DNA from: Actinacidiphila guanduensis
GTDB taxonomy: Bacteria; Actinomycetota; Actinomycetes; Streptomycetales; Streptomycetaceae
Direction of reading: 5' to 3'
Length of the DNA stretch: 64,000 nt
Assembly: GCF_900103985.1 (NCBI RefSeq)
Contig: NZ_FNIE01000009.1
Span: 348,445 to 412,444 of the forward strand
The notes below the pieces were generated by a model. It worked only from the letters and a program-made list of their open reading frames with translations. It was not told the origin of the DNA and ran no database searches. Numbering within the stretch: position 1 is the first letter of the stretch; each line of letters opens with the position of its first letter. The position numbers and the translations under genes were made by a program. Positions 36,125 through 44,890 of the stretch are shown piece after piece.

Positions 36125-37408
36125 ATGGACGCCCTCGACGCCATCTCCGTGATCCGCGCCAAGCGGGACGGCGGCCGGCTCACCGACGCCTCGATCGACT
36201 GGGTGATCGACGCCTACACCCGCGGCGCGGTCGCCGAGGAGCAGATGTCCGCCCTCGCCATGGCGATCCTCCTCAACGGCATGGACCGGGCCGAGATCGC
36301 CCGGTGGACCGCCGCGATGATCGCCTCCGGCGAGCGGATGGACTTCTCCGGGCTCTCCCGGCCCACCGTCGACAAGCACTCCACCGGCGGTGTCGGCGAC
36401 AAGATCACCCTGCCGCTGGCCCCGCTCGTCGCCGCCTGCGGGGCCGCGGTGCCGCAGCTCTCCGGGCGGGGCCTGGGTCACACGGGCGGCACCCTGGACA
36501 AGCTGGAGTCCATCCCCGGCTGGCGCGCCTCGCTCAGCAACGAGGAGATGCTCGACGTCCTGGACTCGGTCGGCGCGGTGATCTGCGCCGCCGGCGACGG
36601 GCTGGCGCCGGCCGACAAGAAGCTCTACGCGCTGCGGGACGTGACGGGGACGGTGGAGTCGATCCCGCTGATCGCCTCCTCGATCATGTCCAAGAAGATC
36701 GCCGAGGGCACCGGGGCGCTCGTCCTCGACGTCAAGGTCGGCTCCGGTGCCTTCATGAAGAACCTGGACGACGCGACCGAACTGGCCCGCACGATGGTCG
36801 GATTGGGCACCGACCACGGGGTGCGCACGATCGCGCTGCTGACGGGGATGTCGGCGCCGCTCGGGCGCACCGCGGGCAACGCGCTCGAAGTCCGCGAATC
36901 CGTCGAGGTGCTGGCCGGCGGCGGCCCCGCCGACGTCGTCGAACTCACCCTCGCGCTCGCCCGCGAGATGCTGGACGCCGCGGGGCTGCCCGACGCCGAC
37001 CCCGCCAAGGCGCTGGCCGACGGCTCCGCGATGGACGCCTGGCGCCGCATGATCCGGGCCCAGGGCGGCGACCCCGAGGCCGCGCTCCCCGTGGCCCGCG
37101 AGCAGCACGTCGTCACGGCCTCCGCGACCGGTGTCCTCACCGAGCTGGACGCCTACGCGGTGGGCGTCGCCGCCTGGCGCCTGGGCGCGGGCCGGGCCCG
37201 CAAGGAGGACTCCGTCCAGGCGGGAGCGGGCGTCGAACTCCACGCCAAACCGGGCGACTCGGTGGTGTCCGGCCAGCCCCTCCTCACCCTCCACACCGAC
37301 ACTCCCGACCGGTTCGCCGCGGCCGAGCAGGCCCTGGCCGAAGCGATCCGCATCGGCCCGGCCGCCGACTTCACCCCCGCCCCGACCGTCCTCGCCCGCG
37401 TCGCCTGA
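36125..37408 (+). CDS. deoA: Thymidine phosphorylase
   Basis: This 427-aa enzyme splits thymidine and deoxyuridine with phosphate to give deoxyribose-1-phosphate. The phosphate-binding KHSTGGVGDKITL and GRGLGHTGGTLDKLESIPG are intact. The C-terminal alpha/beta domain has ARKEDSVQAGAGVELHAKPGD, the lipoyl-like cap of pyrimidine phosphorylases. It lies 14 bp after cdd and is the last gene of the import operon. The product feeds the phosphomutase (53078) and DeoC (49335) encoded in the same window. Confidence 0.95.
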   Translation: MDALDAISVIRAKRDGGRLTDASIDWVIDAYTRGAVAEEQMSALAMAILLNGMDRAEIARWTAAMIASGERMDFSGLSRPTVDKHSTGGVGDKITLPLAPLVAACGAAVPQLSGRGLGHTGGTLDKLESIPGWRASLSNEEMLDVLDSVGAVICAAGDGLAPADKKLYALRDVTGTVESIPLIASSIMSKKIAEGTGALVLDVKVGSGAFMKNLDDATELARTMVGLGTDHGVRTIALLTGMSAPLGRTAGNALEVRESVEVLAGGGPADVVELTLALAREMLDAAGLPDADPAKALADGSAMDAWRRMIRAQGGDPEAALPVAREQHVVTASATGVLTELDAYAVGVAAWRLGAGRARKEDSVQAGAGVELHAKPGDSVVSGQPLLTLHTDTPDRFAAAEQALAEAIRIGPAADFTPAPTVLARVA

Positions 37409-37510
37409 GGCCCGCCCCGCCGCCCGGGTCCTGCCGCTGTGACGGGGATCACCCGAGGTCGTGGGCGTGTCGGGGTGCGGAGGGGAACCGGGGAGGTGGG
37501 CCCGGGCGTC

Positions 37511-38023
37511 ATGGTGGGCGTGCGGCAAGAAGGCGACGGCTTCGTTCCCAAGGTGCGCGCGGCCGGGCTCGTGCTCACCGCGGGGTACCTCGCCTTCATC
37601 GGCTGGCTGCTGCTGCGGCCGCACTACGTGCCCTGGGTCGCCGCGCCCAACCTCCAGCCGCTGCGGACGATCCGCGACGACCTCGGGATGGGCCCGCTGG
37701 AGGCCGCGCGGCGGATCGGCGCCGGGCTCGGGCTGCTCGCCCCGCTCGGGGTGCTGCTGCCCATGGCCGGCGGCCGTGCCGACACCTCCGGCTTCGCCTC
37801 CTTCGCCCGCACCGTCTTCGCGGGCCTGATGGTCTCCCTGTCGGTGGAGTTCGCCCAGACCATGGTCCCCGGCCAGCTCTTCGACGTGGACGCGCTGCTG
37901 CTCAACACCCTCGGGGTCGCCCTGGCCCACCTGCTCGTCGTCCCCGCGGTACGGCGCCGCGCCCGCGAGGCCCGCGCGATCCCGCCCCCGGCCCGCGAGC
38001 CGGTCACGGCGGCGGTGCCGTAA
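37511..38023 (+). CDS. VanZ-family membrane protein
   Basis: A 170-aa protein with four predicted TM helices. YVPWVAAPNLQPLRTIRDD matches the VanZ loop after TM1, and SLSVEFAQTMVPGQLFDVDALLLNTLGVALAHL is the VanZ signature with acidic and Asn residues in TM3-4. ATG 37511 is preferred; GTG 37439 would add 24 unconserved residues. Members of the family are linked to teicoplanin resistance in enterococci, but function here is unknown. Confidence 0.85.
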   Translation: MVGVRQEGDGFVPKVRAAGLVLTAGYLAFIGWLLLRPHYVPWVAAPNLQPLRTIRDDLGMGPLEAARRIGAGLGLLAPLGVLLPMAGGRADTSGFASFARTVFAGLMVSLSVEFAQTMVPGQLFDVDALLLNTLGVALAHLLVVPAVRRRAREARAIPPPAREPVTAAVP

Positions 38024-38048
38024 ACCCTGGTACCGCCCCTACGGAAGA

Positions 38049-38075
38049 AGCCGCGCCCGTGAACAGGGCGCGGCT
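38049..38075. terminator. Terminator between VanZ and small secreted protein genes
   Basis: AGCCGCGCCC (38049-38058) and GGGCGCGGCT (38066-38075) form a perfect 10-bp stem with a 7-nt loop between converging genes, so it may work in both directions. Confidence 0.65.
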
Positions 38076-38107
38076 CCGGGGGAGTTCCGCTACGGGGCAG
38101 TCGCGGG

Positions 38108-38428
38108 TCAGCCGCCGAGGATGCCGCCCGCCGCCGGGAGGCCGCCGAGCAGGCCGGTGACGGGGGCGACCTGGTTGCCGGACAAGTGGTTGCCGGAGGG
38201 CAGCAGGTCGGTCGGGTTGGCGGGCAGCGCCGAGGCGCCGTTGGACACCGCGGTCTGGGCGCCGGCGAGCGAGGAGGCGCCGCCGGGGACGAGGCCGGTG
38301 GCCGAGCCGACCGGGGCGAGGGCGTCGGGAGCGGACAGGCCGGCGGCGGAGGCGGTGCCGGCGGCTGCCGCCGCGGCGGCGAGGCCCAGCGCGGCGACCG
38401 TGAGAGTCTTCATGGTTCGGGTCTGCAT
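38108..38428 (-). CDS. Small secreted Ala/Gly-rich protein
   Basis: This 106-aa protein has a Sec signal peptide: a charged MQTRTMKTL start, a long Ala stretch and probable cleavage after AGTASA. The mature part, about 78 residues, is rich in Ala, Gly, Pro and Leu with LLPSGNHLSGNQVAPVTGLLGGLP and no cysteines. It resembles the product at 45655 in composition and the LP-x-x-TG/V-x-x-LLP phrasing. Possibly a cell-surface or chaplin-associated protein; function unknown. Confidence 0.75.
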   Translation of the reverse strand: MQTRTMKTLTVAALGLAAAAAAAGTASAAGLSAPDALAPVGSATGLVPGGASSLAGAQTAVSNGASALPANPTDLLPSGNHLSGNQVAPVTGLLGGLPAAGGILGG

Positions 38429-38520
38429 GACGACGGAACGTAGTCAGCGGCACACGACCCGTGCAACCGGCGTGGCGCGGCCGCGATCATGCCCGCGGCC
38501 GCGCCGGCGCGCCGCCCGTC

Positions 38521-39687
38521 CTAGCCGCGGTGCGGGGCGGAACCGCTGGCCACGGGGCCTGCGGCGGTGCCGGGCGCGAAGAGCCACTCGGCCTTCAGCT
38601 CGGCGTATCCGGGCTTGATGACCTCGTTGATCATGGCGAGCCGTTCATCGAAAGGGATGAACGCGGACTTCATCGCGTTGACGGTGAACCATTGCATGTC
38701 GTCGAGCGTGTAGTCGAAAGCCTCGACCAGGTGCCCGAACTCCTCGCTCATGCTGGTGCCCGACATCAGCCGGTTGTCGGTGTTGACGGTGACCCGGAAG
38801 TGCAGCCGGCGCAGCAGGCCGATGGGGTGCTCGGCGTAGGAGGCGGCGGCGCCGGTCTGCAGGTTGGACGTCGGGCACATCTCCAGCGGGATGCGCTTGT
38901 CGCGCACGTAGGAGGCGAGCCGGCCGAGTGCGACCGAGCCGTCGTCGGCCACCGTGATGTCGTCGATGATCCGCACGCCGTGGCCGAGCCGGTCCGCGCC
39001 GCACCACTGCAGCGCCTGCCAGATCGACGGCAGGCCGAACGCCTCGCCGGCGTGGATGGTGAAGTGGTTGTTCTCCCGCTTGAGGTAGTCGAAGGCGTCC
39101 AGGTGCCGGGTGGGCGGGAAGCCCGCCTCCGCGCCGGCGATGTCGAAGCCGACGACGCCCTGGTCCCGGTAGCGGTTGGCCAGTTCGGCGATCTCCTGGG
39201 AGCGGGCGGCATGCCGCATCGCGGTGAGCAGGGCGCCGACCCGGATGCGGTTGCCTCCCTCCCGGGCCCGGCGCTCGCCCAACCGGAAGCCCTCGTTGAC
39301 CGCCTCGACGACCTCCTCCAGGCTCAGCCCCGCCTCCAGGTGCTGCTCGGGGGCGTAGCGCACCTCGGCGTAGACCACGCCGTCCGCGGCGAGGTCCTCG
39401 GCGCACTCGGCGGCGACCCGGACCAGCGCGTCGCGGGTCTGCATGACAGCGCAGGTGTGCGCGAAGGTCTCCAGGTAGCGCTCCAGGGAGCCGGAGTCGG
39501 CGGCCTCGCGGAACCAGGTGCCCAGCCGGTCGGCGTCCTTCTCGGGCAGCGCGTCGTAGCCGGTCTCGCGGGCGATGTCCACGATCGTGCCGGGGCGCAG
39601 GCCGCCGTCGAGGTGGTCGTGGAGCAGGACTTTGGGGGCGCGGCGGATCTGTTCCGGCGTCGGGCGGCCGGGGGTGGCGGTCTGCAT
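38521..39687 (-). CDS. add: Adenosine deaminase
   Basis: This 388-aa zinc enzyme converts adenosine to inosine. Metal and catalytic residues are visible: LHDHLDGG (H-x-H), THAGEAF-type TIHAGEAFGLPS (His and Glu), LGHGVRI and NTDNRLMSG, where the second Asp of the usual TDDP is Asn as in this actinobacterial subgroup. The length is about 30 residues more than E. coli Add because of a C-terminal tail. Its start is 16 bp from a perfect CTACGCGCGTAG palindrome. Confidence 0.95.
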   Translation of the reverse strand: MQTATPGRPTPEQIRRAPKVLLHDHLDGGLRPGTIVDIARETGYDALPEKDADRLGTWFREAADSGSLERYLETFAHTCAVMQTRDALVRVAAECAEDLAADGVVYAEVRYAPEQHLEAGLSLEEVVEAVNEGFRLGERRAREGGNRIRVGALLTAMRHAARSQEIAELANRYRDQGVVGFDIAGAEAGFPPTRHLDAFDYLKRENNHFTIHAGEAFGLPSIWQALQWCGADRLGHGVRIIDDITVADDGSVALGRLASYVRDKRIPLEMCPTSNLQTGAAASYAEHPIGLLRRLHFRVTVNTDNRLMSGTSMSEEFGHLVEAFDYTLDDMQWFTVNAMKSAFIPFDERLAMINEVIKPGYAELKAEWLFAPGTAAGPVASGSAPHRG

Positions 39688-39703
39688 GGATGAACTCTAG
39701 TCC

Positions 39704-39715
39704 CTACGCGCGTAG
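39704..39715. promoter_or_regulatory. Nucleoside-regulon palindrome upstream of add
   Basis: Perfect 12-bp palindrome CTACGCGCGTAG, 16 bp upstream of the add start codon and 72 bp from the divergent alpha/beta hydrolase gene. Confidence 0.7.
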
Positions 39716-39787
39716 ACATGGCGTACGAGCTGACTATTTTCCGCCCGGACATTCAACGCACACCCTGTTGTCTGCGATCGTTGCGCC

Positions 39788-40570
39788 ATGGCTTCGCAAG
39801 CATTACCGGCACGTGGCGCGCGGCTCGGGCGTCCGGTGGCGCCGGGGCGCGCGTTCGTGCCCCGGCAGCGCGAGCACGACGCCGGGCCGACGGTACGCGC
39901 GGTGGTGCTCGCCCTCCCCGGCGGGGACGCGCTCAGCACCCGGCGGCGATCGCCCATGGCCGCGGCCGTCATGTGGCCGCTGGCCCGGTACCTGGTGCGC
40001 GCCGGCGCGGCCGACGGTGTGGCCGCGCACGTCGTCCACTACCGCTTCCGCGGCTGGAACGGAGGGCACGCGCACCCCGCGGAGGACGCCGAGTGGGCCG
40101 TCGGCGAGGCGGTACGGCGGTACGGGGACGTGCCGGTGGGACTGGTCGGGCTCGACATGGGCGCGCGGGCCGCGCTGCACGCGGCCGGGCACCCCGCGGT
40201 CGGGGCCGTCGTCGCGCTCGCGCCCTGGCTGCCGGAGGGGCCGGAGCCCGAGCCGGTCAAGCAGCTCAACGGGCGCAGCGTGCTGATCGTGCACGGCACG
40301 GACGACGGGGCGACCGATCCCGAACTCTCCTACGGGCTTGCCGAGCGGGCGAAGAAGGTCAACCGGGAGGTGTGCAGGTTCGAGGTGCACTCCGACGGGC
40401 ACGGCCTGCACCAGCACCGGGCGGAGGTGTTCGCGCTCACCGCGGACTTCCTGCTGGGCGCCCTCCTGGAGCGCCCCTACTCCCGCCCGGTCGCCGACGC
40501 GCTCGCGGCGCCGCCCCCGCTGGGCCTGCGCATGCCGCTCGCCGCGGGCTTCGGCCGCTCCCTGTCGTAA
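39788..40570 (+). CDS. Alpha/beta hydrolase with Asp in the nucleophile position
   Basis: This 260-aa protein has the alpha/beta hydrolase core. AVVLALPGGDAL forms the oxyanion strand. The nucleophile elbow is GLDMGARAAL, with Asp123 where esterases have Ser. LIVHGTDDGATDP and HSDGHGLHQH supply the acid and His. An Asp nucleophile is typical of dehalogenases and epoxide hydrolases, though here it may mean a non-catalytic member. It is divergent from add across the palindrome at 39704. Substrate unknown. Confidence 0.78.
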   Translation: MASQALPARGARLGRPVAPGRAFVPRQREHDAGPTVRAVVLALPGGDALSTRRRSPMAAAVMWPLARYLVRAGAADGVAAHVVHYRFRGWNGGHAHPAEDAEWAVGEAVRRYGDVPVGLVGLDMGARAALHAAGHPAVGAVVALAPWLPEGPEPEPVKQLNGRSVLIVHGTDDGATDPELSYGLAERAKKVNREVCRFEVHSDGHGLHQHRAEVFALTADFLLGALLERPYSRPVADALAAPPPLGLRMPLAAGFGRSLS

Positions 40571-40627
40571 CGGGGACGCGCGGGACCCCGCGGCGGGGAG
40601 CCGGCACCCCGTGGGCCGCCGGCGGGC

Positions 40628-41221
40628 TCAGAGCGGGGTGCCCGCGTCGTCGGCTCCGGTGCGCAGGTCCGAGGTGCAGGAGTAGACGCGCAGGCCGTCG
40701 TTCTTGGCGGGGCCGCCGATGACGACCTGCTGGTCGGGGGAGACCACCGGGTCCGCGGTCAGGGTGCAGACCAGCTGGCCCAGGGCGAAGGGCGGCAGGG
40801 CGTCGGGAGCCTCGTTGAGGCGCAGGGCGTCGCGGGGGTCGCCCGCCCGGGCACCGGTGACCCGCAGGTCGGAGGGGACCGCCGTGGAGAAGCCGGCCCT
40901 GCCCTCGTCCGTCATCGGGCTCGCCTGGAGCTGGGCGACCAGCTCGCTGACCCGGGTGAACCAGTCGATCCGCGCGTCCCGCAGCACCATGCTGCGGCTC
41001 ACCGGGGCCACCTGCATGCTGCACACCAGGAACACCTGCCGCGTCACCGCGTCCGGCTCGGAGTTCGCCGGGGCCTTGGGCGCCGTGCAGGACACCCGCG
41101 AGGGCGCCGGGCCCGCGTCCACCGGCACCGAGGTGGTGCGGATGCCGCAGCCGGCCAGCAGCGGCGCCAGCATCCCCGCGGCGGCCAGCCCGTACCCGTA
41201 CCCGCGCAGCCGCGCCCTCAT
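40628..41221 (-). CDS. Lipoprotein of the AfsQ signalling operon
   Basis: A 197-aa lipoprotein with signal peptide and lipobox LLAGC (Cys25). The mature domain contains five further cysteines, including VSCTAP, VFLVCSMQ, LVCTLTADP and YSCTSDL. Its start overlaps the afsQ2 stop, giving the order afsQ1-afsQ2-lipoprotein, the arrangement I recall for SCO4907-SCO4905. It probably sits outside the membrane and modulates the sensor, as in SigE/CseA-like systems. Confidence 0.82.
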   Translation of the reverse strand: MRARLRGYGYGLAAAGMLAPLLAGCGIRTTSVPVDAGPAPSRVSCTAPKAPANSEPDAVTRQVFLVCSMQVAPVSRSMVLRDARIDWFTRVSELVAQLQASPMTDEGRAGFSTAVPSDLRVTGARAGDPRDALRLNEAPDALPPFALGQLVCTLTADPVVSPDQQVVIGGPAKNDGLRVYSCTSDLRTGADDAGTPL

Positions 41222-42759
41222 CGCCGTCCCCCCGTGGTGCCGTTGCCGCCCGGGGCGGCGCTGTCCGCCCGGGTCGCGCCCGAGGCGCCCTGCTCGGTCC
41301 GCGGCCGCACCGGCAGCCGCAGCGTGAACAGGGCCCCGCCCTCGGGGCCGTTGGCGGCGGAGATGTCGCCGCCGTGGATGTGCGCGTTCTCCAGCGCGAT
41401 GGACAGGCCCAGGCCGCTGCCCTCGGAGCGGGCCCGGGAGGCGTCCGCCTTGTAGAAGCGGTCGAAGACGTGCGGCAGCACCTCCTCCGGGATGCCGGGA
41501 CCGCGGTCGGAGACGCTGATGACGATCTCGCCGTCCGCGCCGCCCTCCCGGCGCAGCGTCACCCGCACCGGGGACCCGCCGTGCTTGAGCGCGTTGCCGA
41601 TCAGATTGGCCATGATCACGTCCAGCCGGCGCGGGTCGATCGTGGCCAGTACCCCGCGGGGGGCGTCGAGTTCGACCGAGTCCAGCCAGGCCCGCGCGTC
41701 CATGCAGGCCGTGATCATGTCGGCGACGTCGACCTCGTCCACCCGCAGCTTGGCGGTGCCGGCGTCGAAGCGGGTGACCTCCATCAGGGTCTCCACCAGC
41801 TCGTTGAGCCGCCGGGTCTCGCTGACCACGAGCCGCACCGCGGGGGCGATCATCGGGTCGAGCGCCTCCGCCTCGTCCTCCAGCACATCGGTCACCGCGG
41901 TGATCGCGGTCAGCGGGGTGCGCAGCTCGTGCGACATGTCGGCGACGAAGCGGCGGCTGGCGGCCTCGCGCGCCCGCAGCTCCTCGACCCGGTTCTCCAG
42001 CTGCTCGGCCGCGTTGTTGAAGGTCCGGGACATCTCGGCGAGTTCGTCGGTGCCCGACACCTTCAGGCGGGTGTTCAGGTGGCCCTCGCCGAGCCGCTTG
42101 GCGGCCTCGCCCAGCCGCCGCACCGGCCGCAGCACCGCGGAACCCGCGGCCTGCGCCAGCAGGGCGGCGCCGATCAGGGCGAGCAGGGTGGCGATGCCGA
42201 GGGACCAGGCCAGCGAGTTGAGGTCCTTGCGCTCGGCGTCCAGCGACTTGAGCATGTAGCCGGTCGGGCCGCCGCCGTTGATCCGCGCGCCGGCCACCAG
42301 GTAGGGGTGGCCCTGCAGCGAGATCCGCTCCCAGTGCAGGTGGTAGCGGTTGTCGTCGGAGGTGTGCCGGGTGTTGACGGCGCGGCGCAGAGAGGCCGGC
42401 ACGTCGTCCAGCGAGAAGGAGTCGCGGTCGGAGGTGACCGTGCAGGGGCCCTCCGGCGTGCTGTCGGTGAGCAGCACCTGGTAGGTGTCCGGGCTGCCGA
42501 TCCGGCTGGCGGCGGTCTCCAGCGACCGGCAGGCGGGCCGTACCGGCAGCGAGGCGGCGTTGCGTTCAAGGGAGTCGCGGAAGTCGTCCAGCGCGCTGTT
42601 CTGCGCCCTGGTGAGCACCGCGTCCCGGTTCAGCCAGTACGCGATCCCCGACACCGACACGGCGGCGGTCAGTGCCACCAGGGCGAAGACGGCTATGAGC
42701 CGCAGTCTCAGGCTCGTCCAGCGCAGGAAGCCGAACGCGCCGCCGTGCTCACGTTTCAC
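41218..42759 (-). CDS. afsQ2: Sensor histidine kinase AfsQ2
   Basis: A 513-aa membrane kinase with TM1 near residues 21-43, an extracytoplasmic region of about 140 residues with two cysteines, TM2 near 186-208 and HAMP. HisKA has phospho-acceptor His277 in VADMSHELRTPLTAI. The ATP-binding domain has N box NLIGNALKHGG, G1 DRGPGI, F box HVFDRFYKAD and G2 GSGLGLSI. GTG 42759 overlaps the afsQ1 stop (GTGA). In S. coelicolor AfsQ1/Q2 respond to nitrogen source and control antibiotics and SigQ; the assignment here rests on the divergent SigE-type sigma gene and the lipoprotein gene. Confidence 0.92.
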   Translation of the reverse strand: MKREHGGAFGFLRWTSLRLRLIAVFALVALTAAVSVSGIAYWLNRDAVLTRAQNSALDDFRDSLERNAASLPVRPACRSLETAASRIGSPDTYQVLLTDSTPEGPCTVTSDRDSFSLDDVPASLRRAVNTRHTSDDNRYHLHWERISLQGHPYLVAGARINGGGPTGYMLKSLDAERKDLNSLAWSLGIATLLALIGAALLAQAAGSAVLRPVRRLGEAAKRLGEGHLNTRLKVSGTDELAEMSRTFNNAAEQLENRVEELRAREAASRRFVADMSHELRTPLTAITAVTDVLEDEAEALDPMIAPAVRLVVSETRRLNELVETLMEVTRFDAGTAKLRVDEVDVADMITACMDARAWLDSVELDAPRGVLATIDPRRLDVIMANLIGNALKHGGSPVRVTLRREGGADGEIVISVSDRGPGIPEEVLPHVFDRFYKADASRARSEGSGLGLSIALENAHIHGGDISAANGPEGGALFTLRLPVRPRTEQGASGATRADSAAPGGNGTTGGRR

Positions 42760-43442
42760 TGAGGAGTGTCCAGGCGGTAGCCGACGCCCCGGACGGTGCG
42801 GATCAGCGTCGGGGACGAGGGGACGTCCTCGATCTTGGCCCGCAGCCGCTGCACGCACGCGTCCACCAGGCGGGAGTCGCCCAGGTAGTCGTGCTCCCAC
42901 ACCAGCCGCAGCAACTGCTGGCGGGAGAGCGCCTGGCCGGGCCGGCGGCTCAGCTCCAGCAGCAGCCGCAGCTCGGTCGGGGTGAGCTGCAGGTCCTGGC
43001 CGTCCTTGGTGACGGTCATCGCGCTGCGGTCGATCACGATCGAGCCGAAGGCCGCCGAATCGGTGCTGTCCCGCTCGCCGCGGCGCAGCACGGCGCGGAT
43101 ACGGGCGTCCAGCACGCGCGGCTGCACCGGCTTGATCACGTAGTCGTCGGCCCCGGACTCCAGACCCACCACCACGTCGATGTCGTCGCTGCGCGCGGTC
43201 AGCAGGATGATCGGCAGCTGGTCGGTGCGCCGGATCCGCCGGCACACCTCGAAGCCGTCGATCCCGGGCAGCATCACGTCCAGCACGATCAGGTCAGGAC
43301 GCTGCTCCTTGAGCAGCTTCAGCCCGTCCTCGCCGGTTGCGGCGGCCACCACGCGGTGGCCCTGGCGGGACAGGCCGAGTTCGAGACCGGTGCGGATGGC
43401 GTCGTCGTCCTCGATCAGCAACAGGAAAGGCACGGGCGCCAT
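42756..43442 (-). CDS. afsQ1: Response regulator AfsQ1
   Basis: A 228-aa OmpR-family regulator with acidic triad EDDD (11-14), phospho-acceptor Asp55 in VLDVMLPG and Lys104 in YVIKPVQ. The winged helix ends with VDACVQRLRAKIED and RGVGYRLD. It heads the operon with afsQ2 and the lipoprotein. It is divergent from the SigE-type sigma factor gene, and a consensus AfsQ1 box lies between them at 43614-43629. Confidence 0.93.
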   Translation of the reverse strand: MAPVPFLLLIEDDDAIRTGLELGLSRQGHRVVAAATGEDGLKLLKEQRPDLIVLDVMLPGIDGFEVCRRIRRTDQLPIILLTARSDDIDVVVGLESGADDYVIKPVQPRVLDARIRAVLRRGERDSTDSAAFGSIVIDRSAMTVTKDGQDLQLTPTELRLLLELSRRPGQALSRQQLLRLVWEHDYLGDSRLVDACVQRLRAKIEDVPSSPTLIRTVRGVGYRLDTPQ

Positions 43443-43613
43443 TGTTGCCTACCGGTGCCGGAGGGTTGAAGCACGGGGAGAGCACGGGGTGCACGGCGGG
43501 GCGTGGGTGCCGGTCGGGACGGGCGGTGCGGGTGCTCGTACGCGTCCCTGCCGGGGGTGCCGCAGCAGGGACCGGCCGCCGCCTTCCAGGGGGATCGACG
43601 GGCCCCGGGCTCT

Positions 43614-43629
43614 GTGACGGGCTTGTGAC
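43614..43629. promoter_or_regulatory. AfsQ1-binding box between afsQ1 and sigQ
   Basis: GTGAC-GGGCTT-GTGAC is an exact match to the published AfsQ1 motif GTnAC-n6-GTnAC. It lies 124 bp before the sigQ start and 172 bp before the afsQ1 start. The rest of this 310-bp gap shows no gene. Confidence 0.75.
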
Positions 43630-43752
43630 ACTCGACAGACAGCGCCATGAAACTGGCCCGGCAGTCTTGTGCCCATCGAAATGAAGAGCGCACTGCCACA
43701 CCGGTAGTGACGCCGGGGGCCAGGCGGCAGTTCCACCCATGGGGGCGCGAAG

Positions 43753-44520
43753 ATGAACGCACTGCAGAGCAGCACCACCACCGCAGCGCACGTCGCGCAC
43801 ACGCACCCCGGCCTGCGGGCCGCCGAGATGTCCGGCGCCGGGGGCGGACGGGGGTACGTCCGCGGCGCCGGCCGCACCTCGGAGCGCAGGACCCGGCCGG
43901 TGCACATAGCACCCGTCGAGACCGTCGAAACCGGCGGGGCGCAGGCCGCGGAGGCGGCCGAGGAGCGCACTTCGGCGCAGCGGCCGGCTTCCGCCGAGGC
44001 GGAGGCCGCGTTCACCGCGTACGTCCAGGAGCGGCGGGCCTCGCTCTACGCGACCGCCTACCACCTGACCGGGGACCGGTTCGCGGCCGAGGACCTGTTG
44101 CAGAGCGCGCTGTTCTCCACGTACCGCGCGTGGGACCGGATCAGCGACAAGGCGGCGGTCGGGGGCTACCTGCGGCGCACCATGACCAACCTGCACATCA
44201 GCGCCTGGCGGCGGCGCAAGCTCAACGAGTACCCGACCGAGGAGCTGCCCGAGACGGTCGGCGACACGGACGAGATGGGCGGCACCGAGCTGCGGGCCGT
44301 GCTGTGGCAGGCGCTCGCCCGGCTGCCCGAGCAGCAGCGGACGATGCTGGTGCTGCGCTACTACGAGGGCCGCACCGACCCCGAGATCGCCGACATCCTC
44401 GGGATCAGCGTCGGCACGGTCAAGAGCAGCATCTGGCGCTCGCTGCGGCGGATGCGCGAGGACGAGGCGCTGAGCTTCGGCCGCGACAGCGAGGACGCGT
44501 TCGGCGAACTTGTCGCGTGA
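43753..44520 (+). CDS. sigQ: SigE-family ECF sigma factor SigQ
   Basis: A 255-aa sigma factor. A nonconserved N-terminal extension of about 85 residues is followed by sigma2 (FTAYVQERRASLYATAYHLTGDRFAAEDLLQSALFSTYRAWDR), the LRRTMTNLHISAWRRRK strand region and sigma4 (LPEQQRTMLVLRYYEGRTDPEIADILGISVGTVKSSIWRSLRRMR). The YxTAYxLTGD phrasing is typical of the SigE/SigQ subgroup that has no anti-sigma partner in the same operon. It is divergent from afsQ1. Expression is likely activated by AfsQ1 through the box upstream. Confidence 0.92.
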   Translation: MNALQSSTTTAAHVAHTHPGLRAAEMSGAGGGRGYVRGAGRTSERRTRPVHIAPVETVETGGAQAAEAAEERTSAQRPASAEAEAAFTAYVQERRASLYATAYHLTGDRFAAEDLLQSALFSTYRAWDRISDKAAVGGYLRRTMTNLHISAWRRRKLNEYPTEELPETVGDTDEMGGTELRAVLWQALARLPEQQRTMLVLRYYEGRTDPEIADILGISVGTVKSSIWRSLRRMREDEALSFGRDSEDAFGELVA

Positions 44521-44589
44521 CGGGGCGGCTTCTCGCCGTCAGGGTTCCCGTCTCGTCGCCGACAGCCGACCGGTGACCGGTTGCGCGCG

Positions 44590-44890
44590 CAGTTCCTCCC
44601 CCAGAACTTCGCCTGGGAGGTACCCCCAGCGCCCCTTCGGATACGCGTCTGCCCGACGGGGTCCGATGCCGTCGCAAGGCCGGTGGCCTCTTCTGGGGGT
44701 GCCCCCTCTGGGGGAGCCGTTCCCCGCGCCCCTGAAAGGCTTGCCTTTTGGGGTGCAGGGCGAGGGGTATCACCTGAGGGGCGCGGGGAACTGCGCGACA
44801 AGCCCATTGCCGGGCTGTAGCCGGGAACGCGGAGAAGCCCCTACGGCGGGATGCCGTTTCTCAAGGGTGCGGGGGTACCCCGCGAAGCGC
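44590..44890. repeat. Dispersed hairpin repeats after sigQ
   Basis: This block holds a CCCCAGAACTTCGCCTGGG hairpin (from 44600) and an 84-bp module (44651-44734) repeated at about 90% identity at 50922-51003. It also holds GCGCGGGGAACTGCGCGAC (from about 44784) and a GGGGGTACCCC palindrome (about 44870). No gene is visible in it. The element reaches into the 3' end of the uridine-kinase-like gene. Confidence 0.65.
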
